37,087 nucleotides of DNA from Oscillospiraceae bacterium (GCA_009778115.1 WRKL01000010.1:1-37087); one strand, 5' to 3'. Counted from the first letter of the stretch, positions 1 to 6,732 are shown. Notes: generated by a model not told the origin, from the letters alone. A program made the numbers and translations.

Positions 1-103
1 TACTAATCCCACATTAAAATCATCGTTTCAAACTTCGTTCGTTATTCGTTTTTCATAAAAAACTACTCACTCGTTTTCAACGGTTTTTAAAATGGGATTA
101 GTA
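1..103 (+). mobile_element. 103-bp MITE-like element, copy 1
   Basis: Near-identical to the elements at 5764-5866 and 33758-33860, with one substitution from the consensus in the central region (TTCATAAA against TTCTTAAA). The ends form a terminal inverted repeat: TACTAATCCCACATTAAAA at the left, and TACTAATCCCATTTTAAAA when the right end is read on the other strand (17 of 19 match). It has no coding capacity. It lies 16 bp beyond the stop of the minus-strand cwlD gene. The right flank is TCA; the left flank is outside the window, so a target duplication cannot be tested for this copy. Confidence 0.85.
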
Positions 104-119
104 TCAGATTATTTTTTGC

Positions 120-851
120 CTAAAGAGATGTTTCAGTCGCGTTATGATCCTCCATAAATTTTACTATCGCGCAAAAAAGAGTAAACGCCGTCCTGTGCTG
201 ATAATCCTCTGTGGACAGCAGAGCGGCTTCTTTGTAGTTGGATAAAAAACCGCATTCCGCAAGAACAATCGGAGTTTTTGTCTCTTTCAAGAGGAAATAA
301 GCTCCTTTGTCCGGTTTGATTTTCCGGTCGTTCCAGGGTTGAAGTTTTGCCGCAAATTCATCCTGAATTCTCTGCGCTAGTTGCAAACTCAAAGGATTAT
401 TGTCGCTGTAAAATATTTGCGCGCCCCTTTCGGACGGGCTTGGGTACTTGTTTTGATGTATGCTTACCGTAATAGAGTTGGGATTATTCGTTATAATTTT
501 CAGCCTGTTTCGCAGATCTGATTTTTTATAACGCGGAATTTTAGTGATGCTCGGATCATGCTTGGATTCATCCTTGTCGCGGGTGAGTACCGCATCGTAT
601 CCGCCGATAATAAGCATATCTCTCAATGCGATAGTTATGCTCAGATTTATATTTTTTTCCAACGCCCGGTTGACCCCCGTTGCTCCCGCATCAATTCCGC
701 CGTGTCCCGCATCCAGTACGATTTGATTAAAAGGTTTTGCCGATGTAATAACCGGAACAGATTCGGATAACCGGGATACCGCGAATATTACCAATAGCAC
801 CGATAAGCAAACGATTGCCGCCATAAATACAAATTCTTTGTTCCTGCGCAC
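120..851 (-). CDS. cwlD: N-acetylmuramoyl-L-alanine amidase, CwlD type (spore cortex)
   Basis: 243 aa, Amidase_3 family. A single N-terminal membrane segment or uncleaved signal lies at about residues 8-26. Zinc ligands and catalytic residues are visible: H50 in VLDAGHGG, E65 in ALEKNIN, H132 in SIHQN and E199 in LAECGF. In spore formers CwlD trims stem peptides from cortex peptidoglycan so that muramic-delta-lactam, the germination-enzyme mark, can form. The start is GTG behind a GGGGGATG ribosome site. The length fits CwlD rather than the larger vegetative amidases. It is divergent from the spoIVFA/FB pair, and the sporulation neighbourhood supports the assignment. Confidence 0.88.
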   Translation of the reverse strand: MRRNKEFVFMAAIVCLSVLLVIFAVSRLSESVPVITSAKPFNQIVLDAGHGGIDAGATGVNRALEKNINLSITIALRDMLIIGGYDAVLTRDKDESKHDPSITKIPRYKKSDLRNRLKIITNNPNSITVSIHQNKYPSPSERGAQIFYSDNNPLSLQLAQRIQDEFAAKLQPWNDRKIKPDKGAYFLLKETKTPIVLAECGFLSNYKEAALLSTEDYQHRTAFTLFCAIVKFMEDHNATETSL

Positions 852-1054
852 AAATCATCCCCCCGTAATACATATGACTGCCCGAAAATGTATATTCATG
901 CCAATATTTATTATCTCGCTAAGTTTACGGTGAGGTCTATTATAATCAGGTTCTACACTCGTCGGTTTTTTTCATATTAATAGTGTGTAAGATTTGCAAT
1001 CCGGCTCAAACCCCGTGCCGGAAAGATACCCGTGAACAAAATATATCAGACCTC

Positions 1055-1156
1055 CTCGGGAATTCAAGCGCGATGTATGAACGCAGATGATTTTTCGTCA
1101 AACAAGGCTTTTGACGGGAATATCATGAATATTTAAGGATAAATTAACGCCGTGTG
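1055..1156 (+). repeat. Intergenic repeat family, copy A (full length)
   Basis: This copy fills much of the 427-bp gap between cwlD and spoIVFA. It aligns along its whole length, at roughly 85-90 % by eye, with the reverse complement of 21304-21415. It shares the 3' core GATAAATTAACGCCGTGTG with copies at 5611 and 22571. It contains a hairpin of CGTCAAA and TTTGACG around a loop at 1096-1116. I see no other convincing gene or promoter in the rest of this gap. A TATAAT reading leftwards near 939-944 lacks a good -35. Confidence 0.75.
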
Positions 1157-1278
1157 TACTTTGCAAAGTGATTTTAGAGGAGACCTATTACAAACTTTTC
1201 TTTTTTAGCGGGGTTGGCAGCAAAGCCGGATGTAAGGGTTTGCGTACTCTTAATTATTTTAACCCGGGGGTTTTCGCA

Positions 1279-2199
1279 ATGGATTTTAATAATATTGATT
1301 CTGCACCGGACGGGAATAAGCTATTTTCCGGTCAAAAAGGTAAAAACAGCGGCAGTGAAAAATCATTTTTCGATGCAAGGTCAATCCGGGACACCAAGAA
1401 AACTCATAGTTTTTGGAACATTCTTACCGTTCAATGTATATTGACAGTTTCATGCGCTATTTCCGTCGTATTATTCAGCACATTCGTAAAGGACGGTTTT
1501 GCGATTTTTAAAAAAGAGTATGATTTACTCAAGAATGCCGTAAACATGGATACGGCAAGCGAAAAGATCCGTGGGTTTTTCAATAGCCTTAGGCCGCTGC
1601 AACCCGACGGCAGCGAAGATATTGAAAGCAGCAGCAATAATGTAAGCCGTGAATCCGAAAGCAAAGATGATTTTTCTGATGATGACGCAGAGTTCAGCAA
1701 CGGAGATAATTCAGAGAGAATCAACGTGCTTAATTCAAAGAAAAACGAGATCCTCTTTTCCCCCGTCAACGCTTCTTTTTCCCCCGTTCCGCTTTTGCCG
1801 CCCCGATTTGGAAACGTGCCGTATTCCGGCAAAATAACCAGTACCTTCGGATGGCGTAAAAGTCCGATAACCGGAAAAAGGGAGTTCCATTTTGGAGTGG
1901 ATATTGCCGGAGCTCTTAAAGATCCGATCAGGGCTGCCGGCGACGGCAGGGTCGTATTTATAGGATACAGCGATAAAATGGGTAAACATCTGGAAATAGA
2001 ACACGGCGGCGGATTAACGACACGATATGCCCATTGCGATAATATACTGGTAAGCGAAGATAATTTTGTGAAAAAAGGACAAACCATAGCGAGGATGGGA
2101 AGCACCGGCATCTCCACCGGCACGCATCTTCATTTCGAAACGGTAAAAAACGGAGTTTGGGTGGATCCGGCTCAGATGTTTCAAGAGTATGATATTTAA
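1279..2199 (+). CDS. spoIVFA: SpoIVFA-like M23/LytM-domain membrane protein
   Basis: 306 aa from the ATG at 1279, which follows a G-rich stretch. A GTG at 1168 would add 37 residues but has no ribosome site in front of it. One membrane segment lies at about residues 46-68, followed by an acidic Ser/Asp-rich linker (about 113-145) and a C-terminal LytM/M23 domain (about 180-300). The M23 metal and catalytic residues appear complete: HFGVD (H204, D208), YAH (H252) and GTHLHFE (H283, H285). In Bacillus, SpoIVFA anchors and regulates the SpoIVFB protease in the outer forespore membrane. Its stop overlaps the start of spoIVFB (TAATG), implying translational coupling. With all catalytic residues kept, an active endopeptidase role is also possible. 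Confidence 0.8.
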   Translation: MDFNNIDSAPDGNKLFSGQKGKNSGSEKSFFDARSIRDTKKTHSFWNILTVQCILTVSCAISVVLFSTFVKDGFAIFKKEYDLLKNAVNMDTASEKIRGFFNSLRPLQPDGSEDIESSSNNVSRESESKDDFSDDDAEFSNGDNSERINVLNSKKNEILFSPVNASFSPVPLLPPRFGNVPYSGKITSTFGWRKSPITGKREFHFGVDIAGALKDPIRAAGDGRVVFIGYSDKMGKHLEIEHGGGLTTRYAHCDNILVSEDNFVKKGQTIARMGSTGISTGTHLHFETVKNGVWVDPAQMFQEYDI

Positions 2200-2765
2200 T
2201 GGAATTTTATATAGCTGGCATTAAAATAAGACTTACTTTTTTGTTCGTTGCGTTGCTGACGATAACCCTGCTTGCGGACAGAAGCGGTCTGGTTTTTTTC
2301 TCTTTGCTCGCGGCTTTGATCCACGAAACAGGACATATAGCAGCGTTTGCGGTATTCAAATCAAAACCACACGAGGCTTCGGTGGAAATTTCGGGCATAA
2401 AGCTGACAAAACCGCCGGACAAGCTTAGCGCCGGAAAAGAGGTTGTTTTGCTATTTGCGGGATCGGCGGTAAACTTTGTCGTTTTCGCGGTGTTTTTCTT
2501 TGTTTTGAAGTTTGAAAGTTTCGCTTACATCCATTTGATGATAGGTGTTTTTAATATGCTGCCGATAGCTCCGCTGGACGGCGGTATGCTGGTTAAGCTT
2601 GCGGCAGAACGGATTTTCAGCCCCGGGACAGCGGATATAATATCCCGGGCATTGTCCGTTTTAATAATAATCCCGCTTATAATATACGGGATTTATTTGG
2701 CGTTTAATATGAACTTCACATTGCTTATCACGGCTGTATATCTGTTGATTTTGGTTCTTTCGTAG
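2199..2765 (+). CDS. spoIVFB: SpoIVFB-like site-2 intramembrane metalloprotease (M50), short form
   Basis: 188 aa, almost entirely hydrophobic. The zinc motif HETGH is at 42-46 and the third-ligand motif NMLPIAPLDGG at 119-129; the intervening AGSAVN stands where AGPxxN is usual. Further membrane segments follow at about 150-188. In endospore formers this protease cleaves pro-sigma-K in the mother cell. The protein ends directly after the last membrane segment, with no room for the C-terminal CBS domain of the longer B. subtilis protein (about 290 aa). Overlap with the M23 protein is the usual spoIVFA-spoIVFB arrangement. Confidence 0.85.
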   Translation: MEFYIAGIKIRLTFLFVALLTITLLADRSGLVFFSLLAALIHETGHIAAFAVFKSKPHEASVEISGIKLTKPPDKLSAGKEVVLLFAGSAVNFVVFAVFFFVLKFESFAYIHLMIGVFNMLPIAPLDGGMLVKLAAERIFSPGTADIISRALSVLIIIPLIIYGIYLAFNMNFTLLITAVYLLILVLS

Positions 2766-2767
2766 TC

Positions 2768-2795
2768 ACTAAAATTTCGATAATATCATAACATA
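2768..2795 (+). promoter_or_regulatory. Possible sigma-K-type promoter for dpaAB
   Basis: CATAACATA (2787-2795) matches the sigma-K -10 consensus CATANNNTA. An AC dinucleotide lies 17 bp upstream, as expected for the minimal sigma-K -35. Dipicolinate synthase genes are sigma-K dependent in Bacillus, so the position makes sense, but the motif carries little information. Confidence 0.35.
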
Positions 2796-2888
2796 TATAA
2801 AGGTTAGCGTGAAAAATATTCAAGAAAGGAACCATGTTGCGCGCCTTTATATGATTTTTTGCGCAGCTTGGTGTACGGCGTTTTTTAT

Positions 2889-3752
2889 ATGTCTACATAT
2901 TTGGTTGCAGGCGGTGACTTGCGCAATGCGCATATAGCGAACCTGCTTTGTGTTGAAAACAATGTCCGGGTAATCGGGTTTGATGATAACAGCCGGTTTA
3001 AAAAAGAAATCAAGGTATGTCTTGACCCGAAAGAACTTTGCGGAACCATCGACCGGATCGTTTTGCCGCTCCCGGTAAGCATTGATAATTATACGGTAAA
3101 CACTCCCCTATTCAATCGGAAATTGACCCTGGAAGAAGTTATTAATACGGCTCCCAAGATAGTGTTCGGCGGCATGATAAGCGATAAAATTAATTCTATG
3201 TGTGCCGGCAAAGGTATTCCCGTTGTCGATTATTTTGTGCGCGAAGAATTGGCGGTGTGTAACGCTGTGGCAACTGCTGAGGGTGCGATACAAATAGCAA
3301 TGGAGGAGCTTCCCTTTACCATCCACGAAACAAAATGCCTGATCACCGGCTATGGCAGGGTCGCCAGGGTTTTGTCAAAATCGTTGTTCGGTTTGGGTGC
3401 TAGGGTCACGGTAGCCGCAAGAAAGCTTTCGGATATTGCATGGGCGGGCGTCAACAGCATGACGGCAATACATATAAGCGAACTCGGCAGACATATAAAA
3501 GATTTTCCGCTGATAATAAACACGGTTCCCGCCAAAATATTTGATTGCGCAATACTGTCCGGCGCAGACAGGGATGCTCTTATTATCGACCTTGCTTCCA
3601 AACCGGGCGGAGTAAATTTTGAGGATGCTAAAAAACTTAATTTTAAAGTGATATGGGCGTTATCGCTGCCGGGTAAGGTAGCGCCGTTCACATCAGGCAA
3701 AATTATATACAATACCATAAATAACATTGTGAAGGAACTTGAGGTTACATAA
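2889..3752 (+). CDS. dpaA: Dipicolinate synthase subunit A
   Basis: 287 aa from the ATG at 2889. The first residues, MSTYLVAGGDLRNAHIANLL, match the family N-terminus. In-frame TTG (2859) and GTG (2871) codons would add a tail not typical of the family. The second half has an NAD(P)-binding fold (LITGYGRVARVL, about residues 156-167) after VVDYFVREELAVCNAVATAEG. With DpaB it makes dipicolinic acid in the mother cell from the dihydrodipicolinate-level intermediate of lysine synthesis. The stop is immediately followed by the dpaB start. A short reading frame MLRAFI (2834-2854) with a good AGAAAGGA site precedes the gene; it may be a leader or chance. Confidence 0.92.
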   Translation: MSTYLVAGGDLRNAHIANLLCVENNVRVIGFDDNSRFKKEIKVCLDPKELCGTIDRIVLPLPVSIDNYTVNTPLFNRKLTLEEVINTAPKIVFGGMISDKINSMCAGKGIPVVDYFVREELAVCNAVATAEGAIQIAMEELPFTIHETKCLITGYGRVARVLSKSLFGLGARVTVAARKLSDIAWAGVNSMTAIHISELGRHIKDFPLIINTVPAKIFDCAILSGADRDALIIDLASKPGGVNFEDAKKLNFKVIWALSLPGKVAPFTSGKIIYNTINNIVKELEVT

Positions 3753-4325
3753 ATGAAAAAAATAAAAATAGGATTCGCTATGTGCGGTTCATTCTGCACA
3801 TTCGATGATAGCATAAAACAGCTCGAGAGGTTGGTATCCGGCGGCTATGATGTCACGCCCATAATGTCGTTTAACGCATATTCTATCGACACGCGTTTCG
3901 GCAAAGCGGCGGATTTTGTACGCAGGATCGAACAAATATGCGGCAGACCCGTAATCCGGACTATCGAGGGTGCCGAACCCGCAGGTCCCGGAAAACTATA
4001 CGAGTTGGTGCTGGTTTCGCCGTGTACCGGGAATACCCTTGCAAAACTCGCAAATTCGATAACCGATACGCCGGTGACGATGGCGGTCAAAAGCCAGATA
4101 CGCAATTCGCGTCCGGCATTAATAGCAATTTCCACCAACGATGCACTAAGCGGAAACAGCAGAAATATCGGTGTGTTATTGAACTCTAAAAACTACTATT
4201 TTGTCCCTTTGCATCAAGACGATCCGCACAAAAAGCCAACTTCATTGATTGCAAATTTCGAATTGATACCTTCCGCAGCCGAAGCGGCATTAAACGGATT
4301 GCAGCTGCAGCCGATGTTCGTTTAA
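3753..4325 (+). CDS. dpaB: Dipicolinate synthase subunit B (flavoprotein)
   Basis: 190 aa, flavoprotein-type fold: N-terminal KIGFAMCGSFCTFDD, then VLVSPCTGNTLAKLANSITDTPVTMAVK, and the C-terminal NYYFVPLHQDDPHKKP typical of SpoVFB. It is the partner of DpaA in spore dipicolinate synthesis. The ATG directly abuts the dpaA TAA (TAAATG), so the two are certainly one transcription unit. No clear terminator follows before the LCP-like gene. Confidence 0.92.
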   Translation: MKKIKIGFAMCGSFCTFDDSIKQLERLVSGGYDVTPIMSFNAYSIDTRFGKAADFVRRIEQICGRPVIRTIEGAEPAGPGKLYELVLVSPCTGNTLAKLANSITDTPVTMAVKSQIRNSRPALIAISTNDALSGNSRNIGVLLNSKNYYFVPLHQDDPHKKPTSLIANFELIPSAAEAALNGLQLQPMFV

Positions 4326-4487
4326 TTACCGTTCTGTCTCTTGATTTTGAATAATAAAGGATAATATAGCGCATACTTAAGGCAAGATTACAAAGAATTT
4401 TTATGGGCCGCTCGGTTGCTCGGTTAACAGGTTGCCCGATATGACGATATGAAAATACTCCGGAAAGGAATCGAACCGGAAAATTCT

Positions 4488-5414
4488 ATGAATAAAAAAA
4501 CATACCGTGTATTTACAGGGTTTATGAAGTCTTTCTTAATATCGTTCCTGTTTCTGTTTTGTTTTGCGGCAGGTATACTTCTGTGGATTTTTTTACCGAA
4601 ATCCGCTCCGGTCAGGCAAACAGAACCTATGACCGTGTATCTGCCCGAAAACGATGAAGCTATTACTTTACTTGTTGCCGGGCGTGATACCCGGGTTGAT
4701 ACGGCGGACAAATTTTACCTTATGCGATACCAAAAATCCGAAATAACCGTTTTCCCCGTTCATGGAAAAAGCTTTACTGAAATTAACGGTAAAGCTTTCA
4801 ATCTCAGCAAATTTTATGATTACGGCGGTGCGGGGATGGCATTGCTGGCGGTGGAAAAGATTTTTGGTATTAAAATCGACCGCTACATCCGCACCGACAT
4901 AGATTCAACCGCAAGGATCGCCGACTTTCTGGGCGGCATGATTTATGACCTTGAGCGCGAAATTCGATATGAAAATAATAACTCCCAGATTTATTTGCAT
5001 TTAAACCCCGGCCGGCAAACCCTGGACGGACTGCGTTTCGCCGCTGTTATGCGAAGCGGTGAAAACAATTTCCTCTGCCGAAATAAAGACATCCACCGTT
5101 GCGCCCCTAACAGCCCGTGTTATGATGATATTAATTTGTTGAACTGGCGCGCATCATTATTGAGTGAATTTTTAGGGCAGGCCATAAGCCGTGATATTTC
5201 CCGTGAGCTTGACGGTCTTTTTGACCTTTTGCTGTCGGTTGACGGTAACCTGAGCGAATATGATCTTGTCCGCCGCAAAAACGGACTGGAAACGCTGATA
5301 GCCGAGGGGTCATTAACAATAAAAACTATTGAGGTAACCGGGGATTTTGCAGCTAACGGTACATTTCGATATTCGTCCCAAACTTTAGTTGACGTAAGCA
5401 ATTCGTTCGGATAA
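4488..5414 (+). CDS. Degenerate LytR-CpsA-Psr (LCP)-like membrane protein
   Basis: 308 aa from the ATG at 4488 (an in-frame ATG at 4449 would add 13 residues). One membrane segment lies at about residues 12-36 and the rest is extracellular. The fold matches LCP in order: LLVAGRDTR, a strand ending ITVFPV, YGGAGMALLAVEKIFGIKIDRYIRTD, and DFLGGM. The residues that bind the lipid pyrophosphate in active LCP glycopolymer transferases are missing. RSDT is replaced by ADKF and PRD by PVHGK, and the later arginine region is replaced by a cysteine-containing insert. It is therefore probably a non-catalytic relative. The last 25 codons are duplicated, diverged, at 8475-8549. Confidence 0.62.
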   Translation: MNKKTYRVFTGFMKSFLISFLFLFCFAAGILLWIFLPKSAPVRQTEPMTVYLPENDEAITLLVAGRDTRVDTADKFYLMRYQKSEITVFPVHGKSFTEINGKAFNLSKFYDYGGAGMALLAVEKIFGIKIDRYIRTDIDSTARIADFLGGMIYDLEREIRYENNNSQIYLHLNPGRQTLDGLRFAAVMRSGENNFLCRNKDIHRCAPNSPCYDDINLLNWRASLLSEFLGQAISRDISRELDGLFDLLLSVDGNLSEYDLVRRKNGLETLIAEGSLTIKTIEVTGDFAANGTFRYSSQTLVDVSNSFG

Positions 5415-5467
5415 ATCAGCACGGGAGCCTTGAAACAATGCACGAGTTGCTGAATGTTCATTTTTAT
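5340..5467 (+). repeat. 128-bp direct repeat, left copy (LCP gene 3' end plus downstream)
   Basis: This stretch covers the last 25 codons of the LCP-like gene, its stop and about 53 bp downstream. It recurs at 8475-8602 with 12 substitutions and no indels by eye (about 90 % identity). Together the copies bracket the recombinase and secreted-protein cassette. Confidence 0.88.
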
Positions 5468-5560
5468 GAGCAGTTTATTTTTATTTAAAAATAATATCTC
5501 AACGATTGATAATGTACAATAAATAATCAAGCAAGCAAGAAGAGCAATTTACAACCGTTA

Positions 5561-5597
5561 AACAACGTCTTTACAGGCAAAAGACGTTGTTTTTTCT
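5561..5597 (+). terminator. Rho-independent terminator
   Basis: Perfect 12-bp stem, AACAACGTCTTT with AAAGACGTTGTT, around a 7-nt loop, followed by a T-rich run. It is the likely end of the dpaAB/LCP transcript. The 140 bp between the LCP stop and this site hold only the direct-repeat tail and an A/T hairpin at 5475-5494. Confidence 0.88.
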
Positions 5598-5610
5598 TTT
5601 TCTGATTAGC

Positions 5611-5660
5611 AGACCTTCGTCACACGGCGTTAATTTATCCTCAAATATCCATGATATAAT
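5611..5660 (-). repeat. Intergenic repeat family, copy B (3' part only)
   Basis: Read on the minus strand, this is the right-hand part of the family: ATATCATGGATATTTGAGG, then the shared core GATAAATTAACGCCGTGTG and the tail ACGAAGGTCT. It corresponds to the 3' third of copies at 1055 and 21304; the hairpin portion is absent. Confidence 0.7.
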
Positions 5661-5683
5661 TGATTAATTTTGAGGTTGTATTA

Positions 5684-5821
5684 ATGAACATACTCCGCGG
5701 CACGAAAAGACAGGATCATAGATTCCGAACGTATGTCCGGGATATTGAAACGCTTAAGCGTTATACTAATCCCACATTAAAATCATCGTTTCAAACTTCG
5801 TTCGTTATTCGTTTTTCTTAA
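5684..5821 (+). pseudogene. Small ORF cut by MITE copy 2
   Basis: An ATG with a GAGGT ribosome site opens a frame of 27 basic codons (MNILRGTKRQDHRFRTY and on). It then runs into the MITE at 5764 and ends inside it, for 45 codons in all. Removing the element and one TTA gives a 36-codon frame ending shortly after the insertion point. I do not recognise the product. It may be a small gene, the remnant of a longer one, or chance. Confidence 0.35.
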
Positions 5822-5866
5822 AAAACTACTCACTCGTTTTCAACGGTTTTTAAAATGGGATTAGTA
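5764..5866 (+). mobile_element. 103-bp MITE-like element, copy 2
   Basis: This copy matches the consensus of the three. It is flanked by TTA on both sides (5761-5763 and 5867-5869), a 3-bp target duplication of the TNA type. It lies 70 bp upstream of the recombinase, inside a small reading frame. Confidence 0.88.
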
Positions 5867-5936
5867 TTATAATCATTATATGCACTTGTAAAATTTTGGC
5901 GGGATGTTTATCCTGCTATTTAAAATTGGAGAGAAA

Positions 5937-6527
5937 ATGATGTCTGCTTACGGATATATTAGGGTATCAAGCACCGACCAGAATGAGGACAGGCAAATGC
6001 TCGCTATGAATAAATTGAAAATCCCATCAGCACAAATTTATATAGACAAGCAGAGCGGAAAAAACACAGCACGTCCAGGTTTGCAAAAGCTGTTATCTGT
6101 TGTTACGAAAGGCGATACGGTTATTGTGGAATCAGTCAGCCGTTTCGCCAGAAACACACGGGATTTATTAGAATTGATTGATAAATTGACCATAAAAGGC
6201 GTAGAATTTATCAGCCAAAAAGAACATATCGACACGAAAACACCTACGGGGAAGTTCATGATTACCGTATTTGGCGCAGTCGCGGAATTAGAGCGAGGGT
6301 ACATACTGCAACGCCAAGCTGAGGGTATCGCCGCCGCACGAAAGAGAGGTGTTCGGTTCGGCAGTCCTGTCATAAAGCCGCCTGAAAATTTCCCTGAACT
6401 GGTAAAGCAATGGGAGTGCGGAAAGTTGCTGTTGAAAGAACTATTGACCTTGACAGGATTGAAAGAAAGCACGTTTTACAGGCGTTTGCGGGAATTGCGG
6501 GCAACATGGGCGACAAAGAAAAAATAA
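5937..6527 (+). CDS. Small serine recombinase, Hin/Pin-type DNA invertase
   Basis: 196 aa; the ATGATG start (5937/5940) follows a GGAGAG site. The resolvase/invertase catalytic domain spans residues 5-140: nucleophile S11 in GYIRVSS, R46 in SGKNTARPGL, R69 and R72 in SRFARN, and the helix E region AVAELERGYI. The usual DRLGR is SRFAR here. A C-terminal helix-turn-helix follows (about 155-186, LLTLTGLKESTFYRRL). Size and domain order match Hin (about 190 aa) rather than large serine integrases. A terminator follows at once, and it coincides with one of two inverted 26-bp palindromes that look like its crossover sites. A hairpin at 5899-5916 lies just upstream of the ribosome site. A resolvase role is the alternative. 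Confidence 0.9.
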   Translation: MMSAYGYIRVSSTDQNEDRQMLAMNKLKIPSAQIYIDKQSGKNTARPGLQKLLSVVTKGDTVIVESVSRFARNTRDLLELIDKLTIKGVEFISQKEHIDTKTPTGKFMITVFGAVAELERGYILQRQAEGIAAARKRGVRFGSPVIKPPENFPELVKQWECGKLLLKELLTLTGLKESTFYRRLRELRATWATKKK

Positions 6528-6567
6528 CGGGCTGTCAGAAAGTAGACTTCCTGACAGTCCGTTTTTT
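6528..6567 (+). terminator. Terminator of the recombinase gene, overlapping inversion site L
   Basis: An 11-bp stem (CGGGCTGTCAG with CTGACAGTCCG, one mismatch) is followed by six T. Read leftwards it is also followed by a T-rich tract, so it may work in both directions. The outer stem pairs and the T run lie inside the putative invertible segment, so inversion would weaken it. Confidence 0.85.
6532..6557 (-). repeat. Putative crossover site L (26-bp imperfect palindrome)
   Basis: On the plus strand the half-sites are CTGTCAGAAAGT and, inverted on the right, CTGTCAGGAAGT. They flank the dinucleotide AG (6544-6545), which reads CT on the minus strand. The inner half is identical to the inner half of site R. 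The 12+2+12 layout is that of Hin/Gin-type invertase sites. Confidence 0.7.
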
Positions 6568-6592
6568 GTCGCCGGATTTACGGCGCACGCTA

Positions 6593-6621
6593 ACTATATC
6601 ATAGATAACGACCGATTGCAA
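6593..6621 (-). promoter_or_regulatory. Promoter inside the putative invertible segment, pointing left (OFF)
   Basis: On the minus strand: TTGCAA (6616-6621), 17 bp, then TATAGT (6593-6598) with TG at the extended -10 position. This matches the style of other promoters in the window (8672, 9529, 27814). As the sequence stands, transcription would start near 6586, run away from the secreted protein gene and meet the hairpin at 6528-6561. I find no comparable rightward promoter between the recombinase and 6733. Confidence 0.65.
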
Positions 6622-6676
6622 CCCCTATTTTGAAAAAAAGTTGAAATTTTGTCGAAATTTTGTTGAGCAGGGACAA

Positions 6677-6702
6677 CTGTCAGGAAGTCTACCTCGTGAC
6701 AG
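6677..6702 (+). repeat. Putative crossover site R (26-bp imperfect palindrome)
   Basis: The half-sites are CTGTCAGGAAGT and, inverted on the right, CTGTCACGAGGT, around the dinucleotide CT (6689-6690). The site is in the opposite orientation to site L; a 17-bp stretch (6676-6692) is an exact inverted copy of 6542-6558. Outer flanks GACAA and TTGTC extend it to an 11-bp hairpin in the present orientation. Confidence 0.7.
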
Positions 6703-6732
6703 TTGTCTATTTTGAAAGGACGGTAGATTAAA

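Noticed and set aside
1168..1278. GTG start of the SpoIVFA-like gene at 1168
   Set aside because: The GAGGAG motif lies downstream of it, not upstream, and the added 37 residues look non-conserved. ATG 1279 leads straight into the N-terminal domain.
5475..5494. TTATTTTTA / TAAAAATAA hairpin after the LCP gene
   Set aside because: Composed only of A/T with a 2-nt loop. A much better terminator lies at 5561-5597.
6568..6590. Hairpin CGCCG/CGGCG inside the inverting segment as a separate operator
   Set aside because: Five base pairs only; it could be chance in a short G/C-rich patch, so I do not call it a site.
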